From a bacterium (GTDB taxonomy: Bacteria; CG2-30-53-67; CG2-30-70-394), in contig JAJRSX010000194.1 of NCBI GenBank assembly GCA_024278555.1, positions 1-8,674 of the forward strand: DNA of 8,674 nucleotides, in the 5' to 3' direction. This document shows, in pieces, positions 1 through 6,223 of this stretch (its first letter is position 1; the number at the start of each line of letters is the position of its first letter). A program made the translations under genes and the position numbers. The notes under the pieces were generated by a model. The model ran no database searches. It was not told the DNA's origin and saw only the letters and a program-made list of their open reading frames with translations.

Positions 1-89
1 CCCCACACCTGGCCATGTTCCCGGTCCCAGGTGACGGTGGGGTGTCGCCGGCTGGCGCGGTGGACGATCTGGTAGGTGTAGGCGGCCAT
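1..89 (-). CDS. Unrecognised protein, N-terminal fragment (29 codons, runs off window)
   Basis: An ATG at 89 (minus strand) opens a frame that stays open to the window edge and reads MAAYTYQIVHRASRR followed by HPTVTWDREHGQVW. A good Shine-Dalgarno (AGGA, within GGAGAGGATCACC before the ATG) lies at the right distance, and a sigma-54-type promoter lies 49 bases upstream of the start. These signals, rather than the short peptide, are why I call it a gene. The visible residues show no signal peptide or membrane segment, and I do not recognise the family. Its strand matches the DUF971 cluster to its right, but a 216-base gap with its own promoter argues for separate transcription. Expression would be expected to depend on RpoN and an enhancer-binding activator. 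Confidence 0.6.
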   Translation of the reverse strand, partial: MAAYTYQIVHRASRRHPTVTWDREHGQVW

Positions 90-137
90 GGTGATCCTCT
101 CCGAGGGGCGCGACGAGCGCGGTTGCACCCGGCTTAC

Positions 138-153
138 AGCAAGTTGGATGCCA
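138..153 (-). promoter_or_regulatory. Sigma-54 (RpoN) promoter, -24/-12 type
   Basis: On the minus strand the sequence reads TGGCATCCAACTTGCT. Against the sigma-54 consensus TGGCACG-N4-TTGCW it keeps the invariant GG and GC dinucleotides at exact spacing, the full TGGCA and the full TTGCT. It differs only at the two bases after TGGCA, and it is preceded by the preferred pyrimidine. The -12 GC falls at 139-140, which puts the transcription start near 127 and gives a leader of about 38 bases before the ATG at 89. Both the match and the placement are good. Experimental confirmation is lacking. Confidence 0.65.
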
Positions 154-206
154 GGGCCATAACCCATTGATTCCACGCCATTCCCGTCGATGGTGTCCGG
201 GCGGAG

Positions 207-224
207 GTGCGGTCAATGTCGCAC
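207..224. promoter_or_regulatory. Dyad GTGCG-N8-CGCAC upstream of the sigma-54 promoter
   Basis: A perfect 5+5 bp inverted repeat, centred about 88 bp upstream of the predicted sigma-54 start site. Activators of sigma-54 promoters usually bind dyads in this range, so it is a candidate enhancer site. The arms are short and could occur by chance in GC-rich DNA. Confidence 0.25.
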
Positions 225-246
225 GATGAGACGGTCGGTGCGGCGC

Positions 247-267
247 CCCGTCTCACTTCGAGACGGG
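247..267. promoter_or_regulatory. Perfect 8-bp inverted repeat: enhancer-type dyad or terminator stem
   Basis: CCCGTCTC at 247-254 and GAGACGGG at 260-267 are perfect inverted repeats around a 5-base loop (ACTTC). Two readings fit. It is centred about 130 bp upstream of the predicted sigma-54 start, where an enhancer-binding protein could bind as a dimer. It also lies 39 bases past the DUF971 stop codon and could fold in that transcript as a terminator stem, but no U-run follows. A further copy of GAGACGG at 228-234 could compete for the same CCGTCTC arm. Confidence 0.45.
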
Positions 268-278
268 AGCAACGGCGA

Positions 279-296
279 CACGGAGAGCCATCCGTG
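279..296 (-). terminator. Small hairpin just after the DUF971 stop codon (weak terminator candidate)
   Basis: CACGGA at 279-284 and TCCGTG at 291-296 form a perfect 6-bp stem with a 6-base loop, starting 9 bases past the stop codon of the minus-strand cluster. The position suits a transcript 3' end or a barrier to exonucleases. No T-run follows on the minus strand, so it is not a standard intrinsic terminator. Confidence 0.3.
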
Positions 297-305
297 CCAA
301 TCCTC

Positions 306-785
306 TCAGCCATCCACCCTCTTCAGGGAGATGGGGCGCGGCTGCAGGGTGAGGGGCTGCGGGGCCGCCGCGGTGGGGATGGGTGCCGGGCTGCAGCTAC
401 TGCACCCGGAGGCGGGCGCGGCGGCAAAGGGTAGCTCCGGCTCCGGCATGGGCATGCCGTTGTCGCGTGCGCGACGCTCCTCGCAGACGCTACATGGGCA
501 CCAGTAGCGCAGGTAATCCCAGCGGAAGATGCCGTCGTTGTGGCCGTCGCTGAAGGCCAGCGCCACCGCGTAGTTGCCGTACGGCTCCACCCCGCTGACC
601 CGGATGTCGGGCGCGGGCGCCGGGCGGACGCGGTCGGCGCCGCCGGTGAGACACTCCGGGCAGGGGCAGTGGATCCGCAGGTCCACCGCGCTGTACTGCG
701 ATCGGTGGCCGTCCGCCCAATCCACCTCCAGGCCGCCGTCGCCCTGGTGGTGAATCACCTCGCGTGGGGTGTGTTGAAGCTCCAT
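306..785 (-). CDS. DUF971 domain protein with two CPCxxC motifs
   Basis: A 159-residue protein of the DUF971 (gamma-butyrobetaine hydroxylase N-terminal-like) family. The family signature is visible: a beta-rich start ending in VDWADGHRSQYSAVDLR (21-37), CPCPEC at 40-45, a central VEPYGNYAVALAFSDGHNDG (66-85), then FRWDYLRYW and CPCSVC at 96-101. The role of free-standing bacterial DUF971 proteins is not firmly known. The paired cysteine motifs suggest a bound metal. An unusual Pro/Ala-rich extension of about 50 residues follows, carrying one more CSSC (128-131). I chose the ATG at 785 over an in-frame GTG at 800 because family members normally begin close to the first strand. Neither has a clear Shine-Dalgarno. 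It is the last gene of a minus-strand cluster, 31 bases after the Rieske gene. Confidence 0.88.
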   Translation of the reverse strand: MELQHTPREVIHHQGDGGLEVDWADGHRSQYSAVDLRIHCPCPECLTGGADRVRPAPAPDIRVSGVEPYGNYAVALAFSDGHNDGIFRWDYLRYWCPCSVCEERRARDNGMPMPEPELPFAAAPASGCSSCSPAPIPTAAAPQPLTLQPRPISLKRVDG

Positions 786-801
786 GGGGTATTGGACCAC
801 A

Positions 802-827
802 AGGCGGGCCGGCTCGTCAGCCCGCCT
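802..827 (-). other. Inverted repeat spanning the Rieske stop codon
   Basis: AGGCGGGC at 802-809 and GCCCGCCT at 820-827 form a perfect 8-bp stem with a 10-base loop. The right arm is the last coding sequence of the Rieske gene, and the stop codon lies in the loop. In the minus-strand transcript the hairpin would sit between the Rieske and DUF971 genes. With no U-run it is more likely a messenger-stability or partial-attenuation element than a full terminator. Confidence 0.35.
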
Positions 828-1140
828 CGCGTACCTCGATCCAGCCGTCCACTACCCGTACCTCGTAGCAGGGGAGGGGCTCGTAGGCGGGCGGGGCAAG
901 GACCTCGCCGGTGCGCAGGGAGAAGCGGGCGCCGTGGCGCGCACAGGTGATGACCTCGCCCTCCACCTCGCCGTCGGCCAGGGGCGCGCCGTCGTGGGTG
1001 CAGACATCTTCGATGGCGAGGAGGTTGCCGCCGACGTTGAAGAGGGCGACCTCCACCCCGGCAACCGCCACCACCTGTCGCCTCCCCGGTGGGAGCGCGT
1101 CGCTGCGCACCGTGCGAAACCAGTTGTCATGGGCCGCCAT
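817..1140 (-). CDS. Rieske [2Fe-2S] ferredoxin (non-heme iron dioxygenase ferredoxin type)
   Basis: A complete 107-residue soluble Rieske protein, the usual length for stand-alone Rieske ferredoxins. The cluster ligands are clear: C47-T-H49 and C66-A-R-H69, separated by 16 residues, in CTHDGAPLADG and ITCARHGARF. The C-terminal SLRTGEVLAPPAYEPLPCYE is the typical strand region after the second box. There is no signal peptide, so it acts in the cytoplasm as an electron carrier. No oxygenase or reductase gene is nearby, so its partner is unknown. A Shine-Dalgarno AGGAG lies 8 bases before the ATG and overlaps the stop codon of the cyclophilin gene, which strongly indicates co-transcription. The link with a DUF971 protein, which also carries paired cysteines, hints at a shared iron-sulfur or redox role. 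That link is inference. Confidence 0.92.
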   Translation of the reverse strand: MAAHDNWFRTVRSDALPPGRRQVVAVAGVEVALFNVGGNLLAIEDVCTHDGAPLADGEVEGEVITCARHGARFSLRTGEVLAPPAYEPLPCYEVRVVDGWIEVREAG

Positions 1141-1149
1141 GGGCGTCTC

Positions 1150-1761
1150 CTACGGCCTGCCGACCGGCGGCGTGGCCGGCTCCACCGGCGCGGGGAGGGG
1201 GGTGACACGCTTCACCGACAAGATCACCGCGTCCTCCAGGGGCACGTCGCGGTGGCCGTGGCGGACGCCGGTGGGGAGCTTGGCGATGGTGTCCACCGCC
1301 TCCATGCCGTCGGTGACCCTGCCGAAGACGCAGTAGCCCCAGCCGCGCAGGCTCTTCCCCTTGTGGTCGAGGAACTTGTTGTCCACCAGGTTGATGAAAA
1401 ACTGCGAGGTGGCGGAGTGGGGCTGGTTGGTGCGCGCCATGGCGATTGTGCCGCGCTCGTTCTTCAGGCCGTTGTCCGCCTCGTTAGGGATCGGCGGCCG
1501 CGTCTCCTTCTGCTTCATCCCCTTGGCGAAGCCGCCACCTTGAATCATGAAGCCCTTGATCACCCGGTGAAACACGGTGTTGTCGTAGAAGTGGGCGTCG
1601 ACGTAGGCGAGAAAGTTCTCCACCGTCTTCGGCGCCTTGTCCGGGTAGAGCTCGATGGTGATGGGGCCGGCGGTGGTCTCCAGCCGCACGATCGGGTTGG
1701 CGGCGTGGGCGGGGGCGGCGAGGAGGAGGGTCGCGACGGCGGCGACGAGGAGGCGGGTCAT
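1150..1761 (-). CDS. ppiA: Periplasmic cyclophilin-type peptidyl-prolyl cis-trans isomerase
   Basis: A 203-residue cyclophilin that catalyses cis-trans isomerisation of peptide bonds before proline during folding of exported proteins. Residues 1-20 form a clear signal peptide ([20 protein letters not shown]) with AHA cleavage, so it is periplasmic. The core shows [13 protein letters not shown] (64-76), with the catalytic Arg at 66 and Gln at 74, RGTIAMAR (103-110), SATSQFFIN (116-124) and FLDH (130-133). This closely resembles E. coli PpiA, including the Phe in place of the cyclosporin-binding Trp of eukaryotic cyclophilins. The tail after residue 186 is proline-rich and not part of the domain. 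A strong Shine-Dalgarno AGGAGA lies before the ATG at 1761. It is the first gene of the minus-strand cluster, ending 9 bases before the Rieske ATG. Confidence 0.95.
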   Translation of the reverse strand: MTRLLVAAVATLLLAAPAHAANPIVRLETTAGPITIELYPDKAPKTVENFLAYVDAHFYDNTVFHRVIKGFMIQGGGFAKGMKQKETRPPIPNEADNGLKNERGTIAMARTNQPHSATSQFFINLVDNKFLDHKGKSLRGWGYCVFGRVTDGMEAVDTIAKLPTGVRHGHRDVPLEDAVILSVKRVTPLPAPVEPATPPVGRP

Positions 1762-1807
1762 GGTCTCTCCTGGAAAGGGGGAAATGAACTTAATCCAATT
1801 TTCGTGG

Positions 1808-1819
1808 CTCAAGTTTGAG
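1808..1819. promoter_or_regulatory. Short palindrome CTCAA-GT-TTGAG between divergent genes
   Basis: A 5+5 bp inverted repeat with a 2-base centre, in the AT-richer gap between the cyclophilin and the secreted-protein gene. Each arm overlaps a TTGAG that could serve as part of a -35 box: TTGAGA on the plus strand and TTGAGC on the minus strand. It is therefore placed as an operator for divergent promoters would be. The short arms keep confidence low. Confidence 0.25.
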
Positions 1820-1843
1820 ATAAGAACGCGCGATGGTAACAAT
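1815..1843 (+). promoter_or_regulatory. Candidate sigma-70 promoter for the secreted-protein gene
   Basis: TTGAGA (1815-1820, five of six to the -35 consensus) is followed after 17 bases by AACAAT (1838-1843, four of six to the -10 consensus). This is the best plus-strand pair in the 138-base divergent gap and lies about 57 bases before the ATG at 1900. The local drop in GC supports a promoter region. No comparable minus-strand pair for the cyclophilin was convincing. Confidence 0.35.
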
Positions 1844-1899
1844 GGGCTCCTGCACGAGGCAGGGTGGGCGATCGTACCAGGGAGGCTTGAGACGAAACC

Positions 1900-2508
1900 A
1901 TGGAACAGCGACGACACATCGGCTGGCTGGTTGCTCTCGTGGTACTGGTGACGGCCGGGACGCCGGCCGCGGGTGGCGAGTGGCTGCAGACGGCGGGACA
2001 GCCGGAGGTGGTCTTTGGGGTGGAGAACACCGCGCGGGTACCGCTGTTGGTGGTCCGTGCCCACACCGAGGCGGGAGAGAACACCGACTTCTTCATCGCC
2101 CTGCCGGCGACGGTGGCGGCGGAGGTGAGCCGCTACATCGTCGGCCACACCTTCTCCGAGGCGGTGGTCGAGCAGGCGCAGCTCCGCGCCGCGGTCGAGG
2201 TGGCGCAGCTCTCCATGGGCGAGATCAACACCCTGCAAGATCCTTTGGTCCGTCACGGCGCCCGCCAGTCCTATCTCCGCAATTTGAAGTTTGGCCTGGT
2301 GCGTCTGGTGCGCGAGGCGGCGCGACCGTCGGGTAAGTCGGTGGTCTTCTTTTCCCGGCCGAGCAAGGCCGGTCTGCAGATGCTCACCGGCCTCGAGGTC
2401 GGCGGCCACCGTTTCGACTTCGGCCCCCGCCCCGAGCCGACGCAGCGCCGCCATGTGGACGGTAGCCGCGACCACGGCTTTCTGAGCTGGGCGATCGACC
2501 GGGGATAG
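1900..2508 (+). CDS. Probable exported protein of unknown function (202 aa)
   Basis: I do not recognise the family. Residues 1-25 look like a signal peptide: charged MEQRR, then a hydrophobic run to about residue 20, with probable cleavage after AAG near residue 25. The rest is soluble, has no cysteine, and mixes a beta-rich start ([18 protein letters not shown]) with a helical centre (residues 70-110, [19 protein letters not shown] onward). A second probable strand segment is [14 protein letters not shown] (147-160). The start ATG at 1900 has only a GGAGG 14 bases upstream, which is far for a Shine-Dalgarno, so the exact start is less certain. The gene is divergent from the cyclophilin and on the same strand as the phosphate transporter, 84 bases downstream. 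Its pattern of residues and third-position GC look like real coding sequence. Confidence 0.72.
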   Translation: MEQRRHIGWLVALVVLVTAGTPAAGGEWLQTAGQPEVVFGVENTARVPLLVVRAHTEAGENTDFFIALPATVAAEVSRYIVGHTFSEAVVEQAQLRAAVEVAQLSMGEINTLQDPLVRHGARQSYLRNLKFGLVRLVREAARPSGKSVVFFSRPSKAGLQMLTGLEVGGHRFDFGPRPEPTQRRHVDGSRDHGFLSWAIDRG

Positions 2509-2592
2509 GGGCGCGCCCACGGTGGTCGCCGGCCTGCTCTCCTCCCCGGTGACCGTCGGGGCAACGTCGCGGGGTCGTACGGAGGTGCCGGT

Positions 2593-4299
2593 GTGAGCGG
2601 CGCGGGCGTCTCGTGGTTCGAGGTGGTGGTCGGCCTCGTCGGGGGGGTCGGCCTCTTCATCCTCGGCATGGAGCGGATGAGCCACGCCCTCCAGCGGCTC
2701 GCCGGTGAGCGGCTCCGGGACCTCCTCCAGACCCTCACCCCTAACCCCTACCTCGGCGCGGTGGTGGGGACCGGCCTCACCGCGCTCGTCCAGTCGAGCT
2801 CGGTGACCACCATCATGGTGGTGGGGCTGGTGCAGGCGGAGGTGGTCGGCCTCACCCGCGCCGTCGGGGTGATCTTCGGCGCCAACGTCGGCACCACCAT
2901 CACCACCCAGATCATCGCCTTCCACATCGCCCACTACGGGTTGCTGTTCATCGGTCTCGGCGTGCCGCTCCTCTTCCTCGCCCGCCGCGACACCCTCCGT
3001 CAGGTAGGGGCGGCGATGGTTGGCTTCGGCCTGCTCCTCTTCGGGATGGAGGTGATGGGCAACGCGGCGGCGCCCCTGCACCGGGAGCCCCGCCTGGTCG
3101 GCTGGCTCGCCTCCCTCTCCAACCCCCTCGCCGGGATCGGTGCCGGGATTGGGGTGACCGTGATCCTCCAGTCGTCGGCGGCGGTCACCGGCATCCTCAT
3201 CGCCCTCGCCGGTCAGGGGATCGTGCCATTGGAGGCGGCGATCGCCATCGTCCTCGGCGCCAACGTCGGCACCTGCCTGAAGATCAACCTCGCCACCGCC
3301 GGCAAGTCCAGAGAGGCGGTGCGCGCCGCCGCGGCGCACCTCCTCTTCAACGTCATCGGGGTCGTGGCGTGGGCGGGGTTCCTGCCCCTCTTTGCGACCC
3401 TCCTCCGTGAGATCACCCCGGCGGTGGGGGCGGCGGCGGTGCCGCACCAGATCGCCAACGCCCACACCCTCTTCAACCTGGTGAACGCGGCGCTGCTGTT
3501 GCCGCTGGCGCCCCTCTTCGCCCGCGGCGTGCGCCGGCTCGTCCCCGACCGCGAGGAGGAGGCGCGCTTCGAGACCCGCTACCTCGACGAGGAGTTTGTG
3601 GAGAGCCCGGCCCAGGCCCTGGAGGCGGTGCGCCAGGAGGCGCGGCGGATGGGGTGGGTGGTAGACACCATGTTCGACGGCCTCTCCGAGACCCTCTTTC
3701 GCGCCGACACCGAGGCGATGCAGGAGATCGCCGCCAAGGACGACGTGGTCGACTACCTCGAACGGGCGATCACCGACTACCTGCGGCTGATCTCCAGTGA
3801 AGACCTGGCGCCGCGCGAGGCCCAGGAGGTGATGGTCGCCAACAGTGTGATCAACGAGATCGAGCATATCGGCGACGTCATCGAGCTCGACCTCGGCCAC
3901 CTGGTCCACCGCCTGCGGCGCACCGGCGCCGGCTTCACCCCGGAGGGACGCAAGGAGATCGCCATCCTCCTGGAGACGGTACGCGGCCTGACCGCACGGG
4001 CGATCGACAGCTTTGTCCGCCGCGACCCGGCCGCCGCCGCCGACGTGGTCGGCGAGAAGGGACAGGTGCGCGGCCTCGAGGAGCAGTCGCGCCACGACCA
4101 CGTGGCACGGCTCCAGGAGGGGGTCGCCGAGTCCCTGGCCACCCACGCCCACCACCTCGACGCCCTCAACTGCGTCATGCGCATCGACCACCACGCCCGG
4201 CGGATCGCCCGGATGGTGGTCGACGACGTTCCGCCACCCCCGTCGCGCCGGACCAAGGGCCACCACGGCCACGGGAGCTCTGCACGCCAGGGGCCGTAG
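2593..4299 (+). CDS. Na+/phosphate cotransporter family protein with PhoU-like domain
   Basis: A 568-residue inner-membrane protein of the NptA/YjbB-type Na+/Pi cotransporter family, presumed to move phosphate with sodium. The membrane part (about 8-315) has the two characteristic inverted Na/Pi repeats: VQSSSVTT (66-73) with GANVGTT (96-102), and LQSSAAVTG (192-200) with GANVGTC (222-228). Residues about 340-545 are charged and helical and match a PhoU-like cytoplasmic domain, including the run of helices around [20 protein letters not shown] His-rich, basic tail follows. The start is a GTG at 2593 with a strong Shine-Dalgarno GGAGGTG (2581-2587) 5 bases before it. No pst or phoB-like genes or Pho box were seen nearby, so regulation by phosphate is not shown here. 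YjbB-type proteins are known to promote phosphate export, so direction of transport is open. Confidence 0.95.
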   Translation: MSGAGVSWFEVVVGLVGGVGLFILGMERMSHALQRLAGERLRDLLQTLTPNPYLGAVVGTGLTALVQSSSVTTIMVVGLVQAEVVGLTRAVGVIFGANVGTTITTQIIAFHIAHYGLLFIGLGVPLLFLARRDTLRQVGAAMVGFGLLLFGMEVMGNAAAPLHREPRLVGWLASLSNPLAGIGAGIGVTVILQSSAAVTGILIALAGQGIVPLEAAIAIVLGANVGTCLKINLATAGKSREAVRAAAAHLLFNVIGVVAWAGFLPLFATLLREITPAVGAAAVPHQIANAHTLFNLVNAALLLPLAPLFARGVRRLVPDREEEARFETRYLDEEFVESPAQALEAVRQEARRMGWVVDTMFDGLSETLFRADTEAMQEIAAKDDVVDYLERAITDYLRLISSEDLAPREAQEVMVANSVINEIEHIGDVIELDLGHLVHRLRRTGAGFTPEGRKEIAILLETVRGLTARAIDSFVRRDPAAAADVVGEKGQVRGLEEQSRHDHVARLQEGVAESLATHAHHLDALNCVMRIDHHARRIARMVVDDVPPPPSRRTKGHHGHGSSARQGP

Positions 4300-4414
4300 G
4301 TATCGCCTCACCTCGGCGCGGCCGGTCGCCGATGGGGTGCTCTTTCCGGTGGCGCGGCCATCGCGCCTGGTCTAGCTTCTCCCCACAACATCCCCATATT
4401 TGGAGCCCGAAGCC
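4300..4414. other. Intergenic gap between the Na/Pi transporter and DUF4912 genes
   Basis: A 115-base gap. It holds two copies of GGCGCGGCC (4315-4323 and 4351-4359), and CGATGG (4329-4334) can pair with CCATCG (4358-4363). No T-run terminator and no convincing promoter was found, so read-through or an unseen promoter are both possible. Confidence 0.3.
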
Positions 4415-6067
4415 ATGGACCGCACGCAAAATCCCGCCCGCCTGCTAAAACGGATTCGCGCCATCCTCAACCACGTCGTCGAGGGAGACGGCGAGGCACC
4501 GCACTGGTCGCTGGAGGGGCTCGTGGCCCACACCCGCGAGCGGCTGATAGAGGCGGCGAGGCTCCTCCCGGTGTCCGGCTACAGCCGCCTGCGCAAGGAG
4601 GCTCTCGCCAAGCGCCTGATCCCCGCCCTACGGGAGCTGAGTGAGCGCGCCGCCACGAGCAAGGGGCGGGCAGCGCGCGCCGCCGCGACCAGGCGGCGGC
4701 CAAAGGGCGGGGCGAGCCTTGCAAAGGGTACGCGCACGGCTGCGGAGGCGGTGCAGCCCCTGGAAGAGGAGGCGGCCGCCTCCAAGTTCGACCTCGGCCC
4801 GGAGGTGAAGGAGCCGCGCCAGGCGCACATCCCGTGGGGGTACGCCCACGACCGGATCACCGCCATGGCGATCGACCCGGACCGCCTTTATTGCTACTGG
4901 GAGGTGACCGACGACGCCATCGCGGCAGCGCGCGAACGGCTCGGTCCCGGCGGCCCCACCGCCTGGCTCAACCTGCGTATCTACGACGTCACCGACCGGA
5001 TCTTCGACGGCACCAACGCCCACACCTACTTCGACATCCGGGTGGAGCGCTCCGATCGCCAGTGGTTCGTGACCCTGAACAAGCCGACCTCGACCCAGGT
5101 GGTGGAGGTGGGGCTGAAATCGTACGAGGGGTACTTCGTGAAGATAGCCCGCGCGCATCGGGTCGACATGCCGCGCAAGGCGCCGGCCCCTGGGGCGCCG
5201 GTCGAGTGGCTCACGGTTCGCCCGGAGAGCGGCGAGGTGGAGGGCGCATCCTCCCCCCAGTCGCCGCCGCAAGGGGGTGGTCCCGGAGGTGTGTCCGGCG
5301 GTGAGGCGCCTCGGGCGGAGGCGGCACCGGCCGGCGGCCCGAGCGGTTTCGGCGACGCCGCCCCGATCGCCGCCTCCCTCCCCCCTGCCGCCTCGGTCCA
5401 CCACACCTCGGTGGCGAGCCACACCTGGCTGTCCCGCTCGGAGCGCTTCGAGTGGGCCGGTCCGGTGCGCCGCACGAGCTGGCACGCCGGCCCCTTTCCC
5501 CTGGAGGTGGAGGCACCGGGACGAATCGAGGAGCGGTTCGAGGGAGAGGCGACGCTCTACGCTGACGCGGGCGGCGGGCGGGTGGTCTACGGCCCGTGGG
5601 AGGTGGTGATCCACGGCCTTGCCGGCTGGGCCGAGGGGCGCGTCGTCGGCCACTGGCAGGTCTACAAGTCATGGCCCACCGAGAGCGGTCACGAGACCTG
5701 GACGACGGAGGCCCCGCCACCGCCGGCGGCGGTGTTCCAATCCACCCACACCCTCGCGACCTCCCCCGCCGGGGCGAGCGAGCGTTGGTGGGGGGCCGGC
5801 AGCGAGCAGCGGCTTGGCGGCGGCTCCGAGCTCTACCGTCTCGGCGCCAGCGAGCTGCGCCTCGGCGGCGCCAGCGAGCAGCGGTGGGCGGGCGCCTCGG
5901 AGGTACATCTCGCCGGCGGTTCGGAACAGGTGTGGGGCGGCAGCTCCGAGCTCTCCTACCTCGGCGGCAGCGAGGCACGTCTCAACGCCGCCGGCGCGAG
6001 CGACCATCTCGGTGGCAGCGAGGCCCGCCTCGGCAACGCCTCGGGCGAGGGGCAGTGGCCGGTGTAG
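4415..6067 (+). CDS. DUF4912 domain protein with Rho_N-like segment and GxSE repeat tail
   Basis: A 550-residue cytoplasmic protein with no signal peptide or membrane segment. Residues about 42-74 (RLIEAARLLPVSGYSRLRKE onward) resemble the Rho N-terminal/SAP-like helical module often found at the front of such proteins. A basic, Ala/Arg-rich linker follows (75-125). The DUF4912 domain spans about 137-270, with PWGYAHDRITAMAIDPDRLY and CYWEVTDD as its marks. Its biochemical role is unknown. A Pro/Gly/Ala-rich spacer (270-330) leads to a second beta-rich region (335-420). The last 100 residues are GxSE repeats. The start is the ATG at 4415, with GGAG at 4402-4405; an in-frame TTG at 4400 overlaps that Shine-Dalgarno and is unlikely. 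It stands directly upstream of a GH57 alpha-glucan enzyme, which suggests a partner in glycogen metabolism, perhaps scaffolding or glucan binding. That is inference. Confidence 0.9.
   Translation: MDRTQNPARLLKRIRAILNHVVEGDGEAPHWSLEGLVAHTRERLIEAARLLPVSGYSRLRKEALAKRLIPALRELSERAATSKGRAARAAATRRRPKGGASLAKGTRTAAEAVQPLEEEAAASKFDLGPEVKEPRQAHIPWGYAHDRITAMAIDPDRLYCYWEVTDDAIAAARERLGPGGPTAWLNLRIYDVTDRIFDGTNAHTYFDIRVERSDRQWFVTLNKPTSTQVVEVGLKSYEGYFVKIARAHRVDMPRKAPAPGAPVEWLTVRPESGEVEGASSPQSPPQGGGPGGVSGGEAPRAEAAPAGGPSGFGDAAPIAASLPPAASVHHTSVASHTWLSRSERFEWAGPVRRTSWHAGPFPLEVEAPGRIEERFEGEATLYADAGGGRVVYGPWEVVIHGLAGWAEGRVVGHWQVYKSWPTESGHETWTTEAPPPPAAVFQSTHTLATSPAGASERWWGAGSEQRLGGGSELYRLGASELRLGGASEQRWAGASEVHLAGGSEQVWGGSSELSYLGGSEARLNAAGASDHLGGSEARLGNASGEGQWPV
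5771..6034 (+). repeat. In-frame tandem repeats coding Gly-[Ala/Gly/Ser]-Ser-Glu units
   Basis: Residues 453-540 of the DUF4912 protein contain about eleven units of 6-10 residues built on G-[AGS]-S-[ED]-x-x-[LWY], for example GASELRLG, GASEQRWA, GASEVHLA, GGSEQVWG and GGSEARLG. The DNA repeats are degenerate, so the pattern is kept at protein level, which suggests selection on the peptide rather than recent slippage. The alternation of small, acidic and bulky residues would suit short beta-strands or a repetitive surface. Confidence 0.85.
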
Positions 6068-6069
6068 CG

Positions 6070-6210
6070 TTCAGCCCTCGGCTCTCAGCGAACAACCCAC
6101 GGCCGCGGCGTGGGCTCACTCGACATCCACGCCCCCTGAGGCGACCCTGCCGTCCGTCAATCCTCCCCACCGCAGGGACAAACGCTGATTGCTGAAAGCT
6201 GACCGCTGAA
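6070..6210. repeat. MITE-like intergenic element with imperfect inverted ends
   Basis: The left end (6070-6093, beginning TTCAGCCCTCGGCTCTCAGC) and the reverse complement of the right end (6187-6210, beginning TTCAGCGGTCAGCTTTCAGC) match at 18 of 24 positions by my count. Between them, CCCACG (6096-6101) and CGTGGG (6109-6114) form an inner hairpin. The element fills nearly the whole 156-base gap between the DUF4912 and GH57 genes. No coding capacity is seen. It resembles small dispersed CAGC-rich intergenic repeats that I recall from other proteobacteria, which I cannot verify here. Confidence 0.45.
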
Positions 6211-6214
6211 AGCT
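6191..6214. repeat. Direct repeat GCTGAAAGCT x2 just before the GH57 start
   Basis: Two exact 10-base copies at 6191-6200 and 6205-6214, with a 14-base period. They end 9 bases before the GH57 ATG and so occupy the space where a ribosome-binding site would be. They overlap the right end of the inverted-ended element. Confidence 0.75.
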
Positions 6215-6223
6215 CTTGCACCC

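Noticed and set aside
786-800. GTG at 800 as the DUF971 start
   Set aside because: It adds five residues with no family similarity and has no Shine-Dalgarno. The ATG at 785 fits the usual family start, though neither has a strong ribosome-binding site.
784-1818. 344-codon plus-strand frame antisense to the Rieske and cyclophilin genes
   Set aside because: Shadow frame; the minus strand carries two confidently recognised proteins with good ribosome-binding sites.
4265-4298. ACGGCC/GGCCGT pairing across the end of the Na/Pi transporter gene as a terminator
   Set aside because: The loop of about 22 bases is long, the stem is only 6 bp, the arms lie inside coding sequence and no T-run follows.
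1762-4311. Very long minus-strand open frame joined in frame to the cyclophilin and running antisense to the Na/Pi transporter
   Set aside because: Only the 1150-1761 part resembles a protein family and it has its own Shine-Dalgarno, ATG and signal peptide. The rest is a low-complexity Asp/Glu/Arg/His/Gly-rich mirror of GC-rich coding sequence on the other strand.
4400-4414. TTG at 4400 as the DUF4912 start
   Set aside because: It overlaps the GGAG ribosome-binding site that serves the ATG at 4415.
4628-5653. 341-codon minus-strand frame within the DUF4912 gene
   Set aside because: Arg/Gly/His-rich shadow with no recognisable motifs; the plus frame holds DUF4912.
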